Origin: an uncultured Rhodospirillales bacterium
GTDB lineage: Bacteria; Pseudomonadota; Alphaproteobacteria; Acetobacterales; Acetobacteraceae
DNA length: 64,000 nucleotides
NCBI GenBank assembly: GCA_903928895.1
Contig: CAIYSR010000093.1
Span: 62,001-126,000, forward strand
Direction of reading: 5' to 3'
In this document: one piece after another, positions 8,275 to 17,439 of the stretch
Layout: every line of letters begins with the position of its first letter
How positions within the stretch are numbered: position 1 is the stretch's first letter
Made by a program: the position numbers and the translations under genes
The notes under the pieces: generated by a model
The model's input: the letters and a program-made list of their open reading frames with translations, nothing else
Told to the model about the DNA's origin: nothing
The model's database searches: none

Positions 8275-9350
8275 GCCTGATCGTCGAATTGCATCATCGC
8301 TATCCCGGCCAGACCGTTGACCTGGCGTTCGAGGCACCATCGCCTGGGGTGACGGCGCTGTTCGGGCGCTCTGGGGCGGGAAAGTCGACCACGCTTGCGG
8401 TCATCGCCGGGCTGCTGCGGCCGGATGCGTGTCGCATCGCGGTCGATGGCGAGGTGCTGGCGGATACCGCCGCCGGCGTCTGGGTGGCGCCGGAGCGGCG
8501 GCGGGTCGGCATGGTGTTCCAGGACGCGCGGCTGTTCCCGCACATGTCGGTGGCGACCAACCTGCGGTTCGGACTGCGCCGGGCGAGAGTGGGCGCAATT
8601 GGGTTTGACGAGGTCGTCGAATTGCTCGGCCTTGGCGGCATGCTCGCGCGCCGGCCGCAGAGCCTTTCCGGTGGCGAGCGCCAGAGGGTGGCGATCGGGC
8701 GGGCCTTGCTGGCGCAACCCCGGTTGCTGCTGCTGGACGAGCCGCTCTCCGGGCTCGATGGCGCGCGCAAGGCCGAGATCCTGCCGTATCTGGCGCGGCT
8801 TAAGGCGATGCTGCGGCTGCCGATGATCTATGTCAGCCATGCGCCGGACGAGGTTCTGCGGCTGGCCGATACGCTGGTGCTGATGAAGGATGGCCGCGTG
8901 GTCGGCGCCGGGCCGGTGGCGGAGATCGCAGCACGGGGCGATCTTCCGTTCTCGCGCCGCGACGATGCCGGCGCGCTGCTGCTGGGCCAGGTGCTCGGCC
9001 ATGACGAGGCGCGCGGGCTCAGCCGCATCGAGGGTGGGGGCGTGACCTGGCTGGTCCCATTGCTCGACCTGCGGCCGGGCACGGCATGCCGGGTGCGTAT
9101 TCCGGCGCGCGAGGTGATCCTGGCCGGACGGGCGCCGGAGGCGATCAGCGTGCAGAATATCGTGGCCGGCACCGTTCGCCACATCGCGGAGGAGGGCGCG
9201 CGCCACTCGGTGCTGGTCGAAGTCGGGTTGCCGAGCGGATCGCTGCTGGCTCGGGTGACGCCTGACGCGGTCGCGCGGCTCGGGCTCACCGAGGGGGCGG
9301 CGGTTCTGGTGCTGGTGAAGTCGACCGCGCTGGAGGTGCTGGCGGTATAG
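8271..9350 (+). CDS. modC: Molybdate ABC transporter ATP-binding protein ModC
   Basis: This 359-residue ATPase energises ModB. It has a Walker A FGRSGAGKST near residue 35, Q-loop VFQDARLFPHMSV, signature LSGGERQRV, Walker B LLLLDEPLSGLD and H-loop YVSHAPDEV. The C-terminal 130 residues (IVAGTVRHIAEEG, VLVEVGLPSGSLLARVT) form a MOP/TOBE domain that binds oxyanion and distinguishes ModC from generic ATPases. It is translationally coupled to modB. The gene ends 3 bp from the end of convergent dnaA, so there is no separate terminator between them. Confidence 0.95.
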   Translation: MSLIVELHHRYPGQTVDLAFEAPSPGVTALFGRSGAGKSTTLAVIAGLLRPDACRIAVDGEVLADTAAGVWVAPERRRVGMVFQDARLFPHMSVATNLRFGLRRARVGAIGFDEVVELLGLGGMLARRPQSLSGGERQRVAIGRALLAQPRLLLLDEPLSGLDGARKAEILPYLARLKAMLRLPMIYVSHAPDEVLRLADTLVLMKDGRVVGAGPVAEIAARGDLPFSRRDDAGALLLGQVLGHDEARGLSRIEGGGVTWLVPLLDLRPGTACRVRIPAREVILAGRAPEAISVQNIVAGTVRHIAEEGARHSVLVEVGLPSGSLLARVTPDAVARLGLTEGAAVLVLVKSTALEVLAV

Positions 9351-9353
9351 GCT

Positions 9354-10793
9354 TCAGGATTCCAGCATGCGACGGAGGAGTTCGACATCCTCGGCGAAGG
9401 TGGCGTCGAGCGCCATCAGTTCCGATACCCGGCTGACCGCGTGCATCACTGTCGTGTGGTCGCGGTTGCCGAACTTGCGGCCGATCTCGGGCAGGCTGCG
9501 GCTGGTCAACTGCTTGGCCAGATACATCGCCACTTGGCGCGGGCGCGCGACGGCGCGGGCACGGCGGGCCGAGGACATGTCGGAGATGCGCAGGTTGTAG
9601 TGCTCGGAGACGCGTTTCTGGATTTCCTCGATCGTCACACGCCGGTCGAACGCTTTGAGGAGATCGTGCAGGACCTCCTGCGCGCTGTCGAGGGTGATGG
9701 CGCGGCCGAACAAATTGGCGTGCGCGATCAGCCGGTTCAGGGCGCCTTCGAGTTCGCGGACATTGGAGGTGATCTTATGGGCGAGAAACTCGTTGACTTT
9801 GGGTGGCACGGCGACATTCGCGCGTGCGGCCTTGGCCTCGAGGATGGAGATGCGCAGCTCATAGGTCGTGGCGTGCAGATCGGCCACCATGCCGCACCCG
9901 AGGCGGGTGCGCACGCGCTCCTCGAGGCCCGACAGGTCGGAAGGAGACTTGTCGGCCGAGACCACGATCTGCTTGCCGCTGTCGACCAGGGCATTGAAGG
10001 TGTGGAAGAACTCGTCCTGCGTGGTGTCCTTGCCAATGAGGAATTGCAGGTCGTCGATCATCAGCACGTCGACACTGCGGAGTTGCTCCTTGAACTCCAT
10101 GGTCGATTTCGAGCGCAATGCCGCAATGAAGCGGTACATGAACCGCTCGGCCGACATGTAGGCCACCGTCACCGGCCCGCCGGGCCGGCCGGCATCCGTC
10201 AGCTCCCAGGCGATGGCGTGCATCAGGTGGGTCTTGCCGAGGCCAACACCGCCATAGAGGAACAGCGGATTGAAGCCCGGACTTGCCGGCATTTCGGCGA
10301 CCCTCCGGGCGCAGGCGTAGGCGAATTCATTGGGCTTGCCGACGACGAAGGTCTCGAACGAGAAGCGCGGATCGAGCGGTGCCTCGGTGCGATCCTCGTT
10401 GCGCGGCGGCACCGCGGCGAGGCCGACGAAGCGCGATGCGACCACGGGCTCAGGCGGCGGGACGTCCGCGCGCGGGCCGATCTGCACGCTGCTGCGCACG
10501 ATGAACTCAGCGCGGCGAATGACACGCATCTCGGTCTGCCACAACAGCATGATCAGATCGGCGTAGTGCCCGCGGACCCAGTCACGCAGGAAGCGCGAGG
10601 GCAGCGCAATGGTGACCTCGTCGCCGTCGATGCCGACGAGGGTCATGTGCTTCAACCACGTCCGGTATTCGACCTCGCCTACCTCGTTCTGCAGGCGGCC
10701 GCGCACACGCGCCCATATCGCGGCGAGTTGCTCGGGGAGACCGCGTTCGGGCTCGTGGTTGGGGGCTGGGCCGGGTGACTCATCGTTGGACAT
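9354..10793 (-). CDS. dnaA: Chromosomal replication initiator protein DnaA
   Basis: A 479-residue AAA+ initiator. Domain I is residues 20-100 (WARVRGRL, YRTWLKHM, FLRDWVRGHY). A short linker follows, then the AAA+ core with Walker A GGVGLGKTHL at about 181-190, Walker B VLMIDDLQF and arginine-rich sensor regions. The C-terminal HTH DnaA-box-binding domain carries the signature GNRDHTTVMHAVSRV. No dnaN follows; the neighbours are modC (convergent) and rpsT upstream, a dnaA-rpsT proximity seen in many Alphaproteobacteria. The leader upstream is AT-rich. Confidence 0.98.
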   Translation of the reverse strand: MSNDESPGPAPNHEPERGLPEQLAAIWARVRGRLQNEVGEVEYRTWLKHMTLVGIDGDEVTIALPSRFLRDWVRGHYADLIMLLWQTEMRVIRRAEFIVRSSVQIGPRADVPPPEPVVASRFVGLAAVPPRNEDRTEAPLDPRFSFETFVVGKPNEFAYACARRVAEMPASPGFNPLFLYGGVGLGKTHLMHAIAWELTDAGRPGGPVTVAYMSAERFMYRFIAALRSKSTMEFKEQLRSVDVLMIDDLQFLIGKDTTQDEFFHTFNALVDSGKQIVVSADKSPSDLSGLEERVRTRLGCGMVADLHATTYELRISILEAKAARANVAVPPKVNEFLAHKITSNVRELEGALNRLIAHANLFGRAITLDSAQEVLHDLLKAFDRRVTIEEIQKRVSEHYNLRISDMSSARRARAVARPRQVAMYLAKQLTSRSLPEIGRKFGNRDHTTVMHAVSRVSELMALDATFAEDVELLRRMLES

Positions 10794-11126
10794 GCCACCC
10801 TCCTGCTGTGCGACACAGCGTTCATCCCCACAGCCTTGTGGCTGTCAGCGGCATCGATATGCGGATTGTCGCAGGCCTGGCAGCGGGTGTGGGGTTGCCG
10901 CTGTTACAGAATAGAGTATGCCGAATTTGCCGAATGGTGCAATAGAAAATCGTCTGTAACAATCAAAAACGTAATGATTCAAGTAATAAATCAAATAATC
11001 GTCAGGTATTATGCCCGTTTTCGGGGCGCCGCAAGAGGTTTGCATACGGCTTTGCGTCGCACACCGCCCCGTCCTCATGCCGATGGCGATGGCGATGAGG
11101 CGGACTGTCCGGGAGCGGGTGAAGGC
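10794..11126. other. Non-coding leader region between rpsT and dnaA, with AT-rich core
   Basis: A 333-bp gap without a credible gene. Bases from about 10905 to 11015 are strikingly AT-rich for this genome and presumably hold the dnaA promoter. A small hairpin CCACA-GCCT-TGTGG lies near 10829. I looked for DnaA boxes of the TTATCCACA type and found none that match well, so I do not call oriC. An imperfect hairpin (CCTCAT...ATGAGG) near 11073 lies after the rpsT stop and may end that transcript, but it has no T-run. Confidence 0.5.
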
Positions 11127-11396
11127 CTACTTCGCCGCGATGGCCTTCACGCGCGCCGAAAGGCGAGAAATCTTGCGCGACACCGTGTTGAGATGAGCGA
11201 CACCCTTGATCACGGCACGCTGCATCTCGGGCTGCGCGGCGCGGAGCGCGGCCGTCGCGGCATCCTTGTCACCGGCGGAGATCGCCTCCTCGACCTGCTT
11301 CACGAAGGTGCGCATACGGGACACGCGAGCCTTGTTGCGGGCAGTGCGGCGTTCGGTCTGGCGGATGCGCTTGCGCGCGGAAGCTGTATTGGCCAT
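11127..11396 (-). CDS. rpsT: 30S ribosomal protein S20
   Basis: An 89-residue basic protein beginning [21 protein letters not shown], the classic S20 N-terminus that binds 16S rRNA. It continues with [17 protein letters not shown] and ends [12 protein letters not shown], all typical. Length and composition match the family. It lies upstream of dnaA on the same strand with a 333-bp gap, so separate promoters are likely. Confidence 0.98.
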   Translation of the reverse strand: MANTASARKRIRQTERRTARNKARVSRMRTFVKQVEEAISAGDKDAATAALRAAQPEMQRAVIKGVAHLNTVSRKISRLSARVKAIAAK

Positions 11397-11513
11397 CGGG
11401 TCTCTTCAATCGAAAACGGGGGCGAAAACGGAGGGGGCGGTCGGTCGTGCGATGCAGAACGAAGCTGGCTTTCTAGGCAGCGGGGCGAGGCAAGTCAAGC
11501 AAGCCGATGCGAT

Positions 11514-12290
11514 TCAGCCACGGAAAGTGGGTTTACGCTTCTCGGCGAAGGCGTTCATCCCTTCGATCTGGTCGGGCGTGCCGAACAGCGCGAGGAAGAG
11601 TGAGCGCTCGGTCTTCACGCCCTCGGTCAGGGTCTGTTCGTAGGCCCGGTTGACCGCCGTCTTGGCCGTGGCGAGGGCGATAGGCGACAAAGTGGCGAGT
11701 TTGCCGGCGACCTTCATCGCCTCGGCGATGAGCTGATCGGCCGGTACCACGCGGGTGACGAGATTGGCGCGTTCGGCCTCCGCGGCATCCATCATGCGCG
11801 CGGTGAGGATCATCTCCATCGCCTTGGACTTGCCGACCGCGCGGGTCAGGCGCTGGGTGCCGCCGGCGCCAGGGATCACGCCGAGGTTGATTTCGGGCTG
11901 GCCGAATTTCGCGGTGTCGGCGGCGATGATCATGTCGCACATCATCGCGAGCTCGCAGCCGCCGCCGAGCGCGAAGCCCGCGACCGCGGCGATCACCGGC
12001 TTCTTGACCCTGAGAACGGTTTCCCAGTGATTGCCGATGAAATCGTCGAGGATCACCGCGGGGTAGGTGCGATGCTTCATTTCCTTGATATCAGCGCCGG
12101 CAGCGAAGGCTTTCTCATTGCCTGTCAGCACGATGGCGGCGATCGCCGGGTCGGCGTCGAAGGCGAGCAGGGCGGCGCCAAGCTCCTGCATGAGCTGGTC
12201 GCACAGGGCGTTGAGCGCTGCCGGGCGGTTCAGCCGGATCAGGCCGGTCGCGCCATGGGTCTCGACGATGATCATCTCGGGGGTCGACAT
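11514..12290 (-). CDS. Enoyl-CoA hydratase/isomerase family protein
   Basis: A 258-residue crotonase. Oxyanion-hole segments AFAAGADIKEM (residues near 62-72) and GFALGGGCELAMMCD (near 105-119) are present. The two catalytic glutamates of true enoyl-CoA hydratases are in the expected places (GGGCELAM and QPEINLGVIPGAGGTQRL). It probably hydrates short-chain trans-2-enoyl-CoA in beta-oxidation. It lies 33 bp after mutM on the same strand, the same arrangement as in other alphaproteobacterial genomes, although the functions are unrelated. Confidence 0.93.
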   Translation of the reverse strand: MSTPEMIIVETHGATGLIRLNRPAALNALCDQLMQELGAALLAFDADPAIAAIVLTGNEKAFAAGADIKEMKHRTYPAVILDDFIGNHWETVLRVKKPVIAAVAGFALGGGCELAMMCDMIIAADTAKFGQPEINLGVIPGAGGTQRLTRAVGKSKAMEMILTARMMDAAEAERANLVTRVVPADQLIAEAMKVAGKLATLSPIALATAKTAVNRAYEQTLTEGVKTERSLFLALFGTPDQIEGMNAFAEKRKPTFRG

Positions 12291-12323
12291 GGACTCGCTC
12301 TCCTCGCGGGCTGGCGGTTCTAG

Positions 12324-13163
12324 CTAGCGTTGGGTGCGCGGGCAATAGAAGCTGCTGCGGCCGGATTGCACGATCCGCGCGATCCCTTGGCATTTCGGCT
12401 TGCCCGGACATTGCCCACAGGGCTCTCCTTCGCGACCATAGACCCTCCAGGCATGCTGAAAATAGCCGAGCTCTCCGTCGGGCTGGACATAGTCGCGCAG
12501 CGAGGAACCGCCGGCGGCGATGGCCTCGGTCAGCGTTGCCTTGATTTCGCGCACCAGCTTTGCGGCAGGGCGACCCACCACCGTCTCGGCCGGCCGCGCC
12601 GGATCGAGACCGGCGCGATGCAGCGCCTCGCACACGTAAATGTTACCAAGCCCTGCTACCACACGCTGGTCGAGCAGTGCCGCCTTGATCGGCGTGCGCT
12701 TGGCCCAGAGCGCCGCGGACAGCGCATCGGCGGTGAAAGCGCGGTCGAGCGGTTCCGGGCCGAGTTCGGCCAGCAGCCGATGTGCGTCCTCTGCATCGGT
12801 GCGCAGCAGGTCGACGGCGCCGAACCGGCGCGGATCGACCAAGCCGACGCGCCAGCCGTCATCGGTCTCCAGCACCACATGCTCGTGCGCGACCGCCTGG
12901 TTGCGGCCGACCGGTTCCACCAGCATACGGCCGGACATGCCGAGGTGGATCAGAACCGTGTCGCCGCCATCCAGCCGCATCAGAATGTATTTGGCGCGGC
13001 GGCGGAAGCTCTCCACCCGCGCACCAGCGAGGCGCCTGGCCAGACCCGGCGGGAAGGGGAAGCGCAGGCCCTCGCGATTGACCTCGGCGCGCCGGATCAC
13101 CCGCCCGGCGAGCTTTGCCTCCAGGCCGCGCATCACAGTTTCAACTTCGGGGAGTTCCGGCAT
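12324..13163 (-). CDS. mutM: Formamidopyrimidine-DNA glycosylase
   Basis: A 279-residue base-excision repair enzyme that removes 8-oxoguanine and formamidopyrimidines. The N-terminal PELPEVETV supplies the catalytic Pro-1 and Glu-2, IHLGMSGR carries the conserved lysine/arginine-region residues, and the helix-two-turn-helix lies around [20 protein letters not shown]. The C-terminal zinc finger is unusual: PCGQC, a third cysteine in KPKC, then FYCPRTQR, where the usual final CxxC second cysteine is Thr. The start is only 29 bp from the divergent ubiE start. Confidence 0.96.
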   Translation of the reverse strand: MPELPEVETVMRGLEAKLAGRVIRRAEVNREGLRFPFPPGLARRLAGARVESFRRRAKYILMRLDGGDTVLIHLGMSGRMLVEPVGRNQAVAHEHVVLETDDGWRVGLVDPRRFGAVDLLRTDAEDAHRLLAELGPEPLDRAFTADALSAALWAKRTPIKAALLDQRVVAGLGNIYVCEALHRAGLDPARPAETVVGRPAAKLVREIKATLTEAIAAGGSSLRDYVQPDGELGYFQHAWRVYGREGEPCGQCPGKPKCQGIARIVQSGRSSFYCPRTQR

Positions 13164-13192
13164 GATGCGGCTGAGCGTATAGAGTGTCGCCC

Positions 13193-13978
13193 ATGAGCGA
13201 CAGTCCCACCCCAGACGACACCCACCGCGCGCACGAAAGCGCCGCGGAGGTCACCGATTTCGGCTTCCGCCAGGTGCCGAAGCAGGCGAAGTCCACCATG
13301 GTCCGCGCAGTCTTCGATAGCGTCGCGCCGAAATACGACATCATGAACGACCTGATGTCCCTCGGCGTGCATCGCCTGTGGAAGCGGATATTCGTCAGCG
13401 CTCTGGACCCGCGCCCCAACCGCAGCCTGCTCGACCTCGCCGGCGGAACCGGGGACATCACTTTCGGCTGGCTCGCCGCGGGCGGGGGGCCAGCGATTCT
13501 CTCCGACATCAATGCCCAGATGCTGGCCGTCGGGCGGGAACGGGCGTTGGGCCGGGGCTTCGCGGCGGGATTGTCATTCCTGACCGCGGATGCGGAACAC
13601 CTTCCGCTTCCCAATTGCAGTCATGACACCGTCTCGATGGCGTTCGGCCTGCGCAACTGCACCGACAAGCTGGCGGTGATGAAGGAAGCGCGGCGTGTGC
13701 TGAAGCCGGGCGGGCGTTTTCTGGTGTTGGAATTCAGCAAGGTGACGATCCGCGCGCTGGAGCCGATCTATGACGCCTGGTCGTTCAAGGTGCTGCCTCG
13801 GGTGGGCCGGATGGTCGCCAAGGATGCCGACAGCTACCAGTATCTTGCCGAGAGCATCCGCACCTTCCCTGACCAGGAGACCCTGGCAGCGATGATGGCG
13901 GACGCCGGGCTCGAGAAGGTCCGAGTACGCAACCTGTCCGGCGGCATCGCGGCGATCCATAGCGGATGGCGCCTGTGA
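13193..13978 (+). CDS. ubiE: Demethylmenaquinone/2-polyprenyl-6-methoxybenzoquinol methyltransferase
   Basis: A 261-residue class I AdoMet methyltransferase that C-methylates the ubiquinone precursor. The UbiE signatures are the N-terminal [25 protein letters not shown], motif [13 protein letters not shown], and [11 protein letters not shown]. An in-frame GTG nine bases earlier exists, but the [12 protein letters not shown] is preferred. It is divergent from mutM with a 29-bp spacer. In related genomes ubiB commonly follows; here the frame overlaps coaBC directly. Confidence 0.97.
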   Translation: MSDSPTPDDTHRAHESAAEVTDFGFRQVPKQAKSTMVRAVFDSVAPKYDIMNDLMSLGVHRLWKRIFVSALDPRPNRSLLDLAGGTGDITFGWLAAGGGPAILSDINAQMLAVGRERALGRGFAAGLSFLTADAEHLPLPNCSHDTVSMAFGLRNCTDKLAVMKEARRVLKPGGRFLVLEFSKVTIRALEPIYDAWSFKVLPRVGRMVAKDADSYQYLAESIRTFPDQETLAAMMADAGLEKVRVRNLSGGIAAIHSGWRL

Positions 13979-15177
13979 ATCTCGCCGGCCGGCGGGTGCT
14001 GCTGATCGTCAGCGGCGGCATCGCGGCGTTCAAGGCGCTTGAACTGGTCCGCCTGTTGCGAAAGTCTGGATGTGATGTGACCTGCGTGCTGACCAAAGGT
14101 GGCGCCCAGTTCGTCACACCGCTCTCGCTCCAGGCGTTAAGCGAGAACCACGTCTATCAGGATTTGTTTTCGCTGACCGACGAGAGTGCGATGGGACATA
14201 TCCAACTCTCTCGCAGCGCCGATCTCGTGGTGGTAGCCCCGGCCAGTGCCAATCTCCTGGCCAGGATGGCGGCCGGGCTCGCGGACGATCTCGCTGCTAC
14301 CCTGCTCCTTGCGACCGACAAGCGCGTCCTCGTCGCGCCGGCGATGAATGTGCGGATGTGGAGCCACCCCGCGACAATGGCCAACATGGCGACCCTGGCT
14401 GCCCGCGGCGTGAGCTTCGTCGGCCCTGACGTGGGTGCGATGGCGTGCAATGAGTTCGGCGCCGGCCGCCTCAGCGAGCCGCCCGCGATCCTCGCCGCCA
14501 TCGCGGCGCTGCTGAGCGCGCCCAAGCCGCTCGCCGGCAAACATGCGCTTGTTACCTCGGGGCCGACACACGAGCCGATCGACCCGGTCCGCTACATCGC
14601 CAACCGCTCCTCGGGCCGGCAGGGCCATGCCATTGCCGCCGCGCTTGCCGCGCTCGGCGCGCGGGTGACTTTGGTCAGCGGCCCGGTCACCGTCTCCGAC
14701 CCGGCCGGTGTCAAGGTCGTCAATATCGAGACCGCCGCCCAGATGCTGGCAGCTTGCCAGGCCGCATTGCCGGCCGATATCGCCGTCTTTGCCGCCGCCG
14801 TGGCCGACTGGCGGGTCACCGGCGCGGCCGGCCAGAAAATGAAGAAGACGCCCGGCGGCGCGCCGCCGGTCCTCGACCTCACTCCCAACCCGGATATCCT
14901 CGCGACCCTTGCCGCGGCCGGGCCGCAGCGTCCGGCTCTGGTGGTGGGCTTCGCGGCCGAGACCCATGAGCTGAGGCGCCACGCCGAGGACAAGCGCCGG
15001 CGCAAGAACGCCGACTGGATCGTTGCCAACGACGTCAATCCCGCCACCGGCATCATGGGCGGATCAGAGAACGAGATCCATCTTGTGACCGCCGCCGGCA
15101 TCGAGGACTGGCCCCGACTGGCCAAGGACGAGGTCGCCACCCGGCTCGCCGCCCGCATTGCACAGGCTGTCACATGA
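13966..15177 (+). CDS. coaBC: Bifunctional phosphopantothenoylcysteine decarboxylase / phosphopantothenate-cysteine ligase
   Basis: This 403-residue enzyme performs two steps of coenzyme A synthesis. The CoaC half (1-180) starts with [20 protein letters not shown] and carries the flavin-site [27 protein letters not shown] and the active-site Cys in [16 protein letters not shown]. The CoaB half (190-403) has [30 protein letters not shown] and the KMKKTPGG lysine motif. The ATG start overlaps the ubiE end by 13 bp. A GTG at 13975 overlaps the ubiE stop as GTGA and is an alternative start. Confidence 0.97.
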   Translation: MAPVNLAGRRVLLIVSGGIAAFKALELVRLLRKSGCDVTCVLTKGGAQFVTPLSLQALSENHVYQDLFSLTDESAMGHIQLSRSADLVVVAPASANLLARMAAGLADDLAATLLLATDKRVLVAPAMNVRMWSHPATMANMATLAARGVSFVGPDVGAMACNEFGAGRLSEPPAILAAIAALLSAPKPLAGKHALVTSGPTHEPIDPVRYIANRSSGRQGHAIAAALAALGARVTLVSGPVTVSDPAGVKVVNIETAAQMLAACQAALPADIAVFAAAVADWRVTGAAGQKMKKTPGGAPPVLDLTPNPDILATLAAAGPQRPALVVGFAAETHELRRHAEDKRRRKNADWIVANDVNPATGIMGGSENEIHLVTAAGIEDWPRLAKDEVATRLAARIAQAVT

Positions 15178-15635
15178 CCGTTCCCGTCGCCGTCAAACGC
15201 CTCCCCCATGGCGAGGGGCTGCCGCTGCCGTCATACGCCACCGAGGGCGCGGCCGGGCTTGATCTGATCGCCGCGGTGACCGAGCCAGTGGTGCTCGCCC
15301 CGGGCCAGCGCGCGCTCGTCCCCACCGGTCTCGCGATCGCCCTTCCGCCCGGCTACGAGCTCCAGGTTCGCCCGCGCTCAGGCCTTGCACTCAAAAACGG
15401 CATCGTCCTGCCCAACAGCCCCGGCACCGTCGACGAGGATTATCGGGGGGAGCTCCAGGTGATCGTGATGAACGCCGGCAGCGAGCCTTTCACCATCACC
15501 CGCGGCATGCGCATCGCCCAGGCCGTGCTCGCCCCGGTTGTACGGATTGCGTGGCGGGAAGCCGATGTGCTGCCGGAGACCGCGCGCGGTGAGGGCGGCT
15601 TCGGCAGTACCGGTGTCACGCAACGGACATCATAG
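15174..15635 (+). CDS. dut: dUTP diphosphatase
   Basis: This 153-residue trimeric dUTPase hydrolyses dUTP to dUMP. The five motifs are visible: AAGLDL (I), RPRSGLAL (II), [11 protein letters not shown] (III), RIAQAV (IV) and [10 protein letters not shown] (V), ending in the flexible glycine-rich tail. The ATG overlaps the coaBC stop as ATGA, so translation is coupled. A coaBC-dut pair is conserved in Alphaproteobacteria. Confidence 0.98.
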   Translation: MTVPVAVKRLPHGEGLPLPSYATEGAAGLDLIAAVTEPVVLAPGQRALVPTGLAIALPPGYELQVRPRSGLALKNGIVLPNSPGTVDEDYRGELQVIVMNAGSEPFTITRGMRIAQAVLAPVVRIAWREADVLPETARGEGGFGSTGVTQRTS

Positions 15636-15704
15636 CCGTGGTGACATATTACAGGTCTTGAGTTAAGGCCCGCCAGACGAAGCCCTTCGTTCCCTGGGAC
15701 CTGC

Positions 15705-17429
15705 ATGAACCGTCGCGATCTCCCCGCCAGCCTGTCCGGCCGGCACCTGCCCAATATCTGGGACATCGCGGCGATCGTCGCGGTCGCGCTGATCCTGGTG
15801 GCCATCGCCCAAGCGGGTCGCGGCACGCTGGTGCCGCTCGCCGAGCTCAACCAACCCGCGATCACGCTCGATCCGTGGAGCCTGCCCGAATACGCGGTTC
15901 GCACGACGCTGCGCATGTTCGCGGCCCTGGCGGCGTCCTTGCTGTTCACGTTCACCTATGCGCCGCTGGCCGCCAAGAGCCGCCGCGCGGGGCTGATCAT
16001 GATCCCGGTGTTGGACGTATTGCAGTCAGTCCCGATCCTCGGGTTTCTCACGTTTACCACCGCCTTCTTCATGGCTTTGTTCCCGGGCCGGGTGATGGGC
16101 CTCGAACTCGCGGCGATCTTCGCGATCTTCACCAGCCAAGCCTGGAACATGGCGTTCAGCTTCTACCAGTCACTGACGACGGTGCCCGCCGATCTCGACG
16201 AAGCCACCCGCGGCTTTCGCCTCACCTCCTGGCAGCGTTTCTGGCGCCTCGAAGTTCCTTTCGCGATGCCGGGGCTGGTGTGGAACACCATGTTGTCGAT
16301 GTCGGCGGGCTGGTTCTTCGTCGTCGCCTCCGAGGCCATTACGCTGGGCGAGACGAGCTGGAAGCTACCGGGGATCGGCGCCTATGTGGCGCTGGCGCTG
16401 GAGCAGCGCGACATCACCGCCGTGTTTTGGGCGATCGGGGCGATGCTCGCAGTGATCCTGGCGTACGACCAGTTGCTGTTTCGTCCGCTCGTTGCCTGGT
16501 CCACCAAATTCCGGTTCGAGACCACGGCGAGTGCCCAGGCCGATGATCCCTGGATGCTGGCCCTGCTGCGCCGCACCCATTTGCTACGGGTCGGTGGCGA
16601 CTGGTTGGGCCGCGGCTTCGGCTGGGTCACCGGCCTGCGAATCGGCCGTGCGTTCGCGGGGGAGACGCTCGCGGTGCGGCGGAGCATCGCCGGAGACATC
16701 GTGTTCGGTCTGGCCATCGTCGCGGTGTTGGCCTGGGCGACCTGGGAGATCTGGGGCTATGTCACCGCCGAACTCGGCTGGGGCGACCTGCTCGATACGG
16801 TCTTGCTTGGCAGCTTCACCCTGCTGCGTGTGGTCGTGCTGATGACCCTGGCCGCGCTGGTTTGGGTGCCGATCGGCGTCTGGCTCGGGCTGCGGCCGGC
16901 GTGGGCGCAGCGCATGCAGCCGATTGCCCAGTTTCTTGCCGCCTTCCCGGCCAATCTGCTGTTCCCCCCCTTCGTGGTGGTGATTGTCGCCTTCAAGCTC
17001 AACGTCGATATCTGGCTGACGCCGCTGATGGTGCTGGGCACCCAGTGGTACATTCTGTTCAACGTCATCGCCGGTGCCTCGGCGTTCCCGGGTGACCTGC
17101 GGGAGGCGGCCCAACTCTACCGCGTCGGCGGCCTTCTGTGGTGGCGTAAGGTGATCCTGCCCGGCGTGGTGCCATACTTCGTGACCGGGGCCATCACCGC
17201 CTCGGGCGGCTCCTGGAACGCCTCGATCGTGGCCGAGGTGGTGAGCTGGGGTTCGACCAAGCTCGAGGCCCATGGCCTCGGCGCCTATATCGCCCAGGCC
17301 ACGGAGAAGGGCGACTTCCAGCGCGTGGTGCTCGGCGTGGTCATCATGTCGCTCTACGTGCTTGCGATGAACCGCCTGATCTGGCGCCCGCTCTACGCCT
17401 ATGCCAGCCGTCGCACCACTCTCGGCTAA
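15705..17429 (+). CDS. Double-length ABC transporter permease (NitT/TauT type, two fused permease domains)
   Basis: A 574-residue inner-membrane protein built from two homologous halves. The first (1-290) carries about six helices and an EAA-like loop, DEATRGFRLTSWQRFWRLEVPFAMPGLVWN. The second (320-574) carries DLREAAQLYRVGGLLWWRKVILPGVVPYFVTGAI. Both belong to the SsuC/TauC/NrtB permease family of nitrate, sulfonate and bicarbonate importers, normally a homodimer of single-domain subunits. The substrate is unknown. It is 10 bp from the start of its ATPase gene. No periplasmic binding protein gene is adjacent. Confidence 0.88.
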   Translation: MNRRDLPASLSGRHLPNIWDIAAIVAVALILVAIAQAGRGTLVPLAELNQPAITLDPWSLPEYAVRTTLRMFAALAASLLFTFTYAPLAAKSRRAGLIMIPVLDVLQSVPILGFLTFTTAFFMALFPGRVMGLELAAIFAIFTSQAWNMAFSFYQSLTTVPADLDEATRGFRLTSWQRFWRLEVPFAMPGLVWNTMLSMSAGWFFVVASEAITLGETSWKLPGIGAYVALALEQRDITAVFWAIGAMLAVILAYDQLLFRPLVAWSTKFRFETTASAQADDPWMLALLRRTHLLRVGGDWLGRGFGWVTGLRIGRAFAGETLAVRRSIAGDIVFGLAIVAVLAWATWEIWGYVTAELGWGDLLDTVLLGSFTLLRVVVLMTLAALVWVPIGVWLGLRPAWAQRMQPIAQFLAAFPANLLFPPFVVVIVAFKLNVDIWLTPLMVLGTQWYILFNVIAGASAFPGDLREAAQLYRVGGLLWWRKVILPGVVPYFVTGAITASGGSWNASIVAEVVSWGSTKLEAHGLGAYIAQATEKGDFQRVVLGVVIMSLYVLAMNRLIWRPLYAYASRRTTLG

Positions 17430-17439
17430 GGAGATCTCC

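Noticed and set aside
9441-10778. 445-codon plus-strand frame opposite dnaA
   Set aside because: Antisense to a certain dnaA; composition is that of shadow frames.
10794-11126. Replication origin
   Set aside because: AT-rich but no convincing DnaA boxes; recorded only as a non-coding region.
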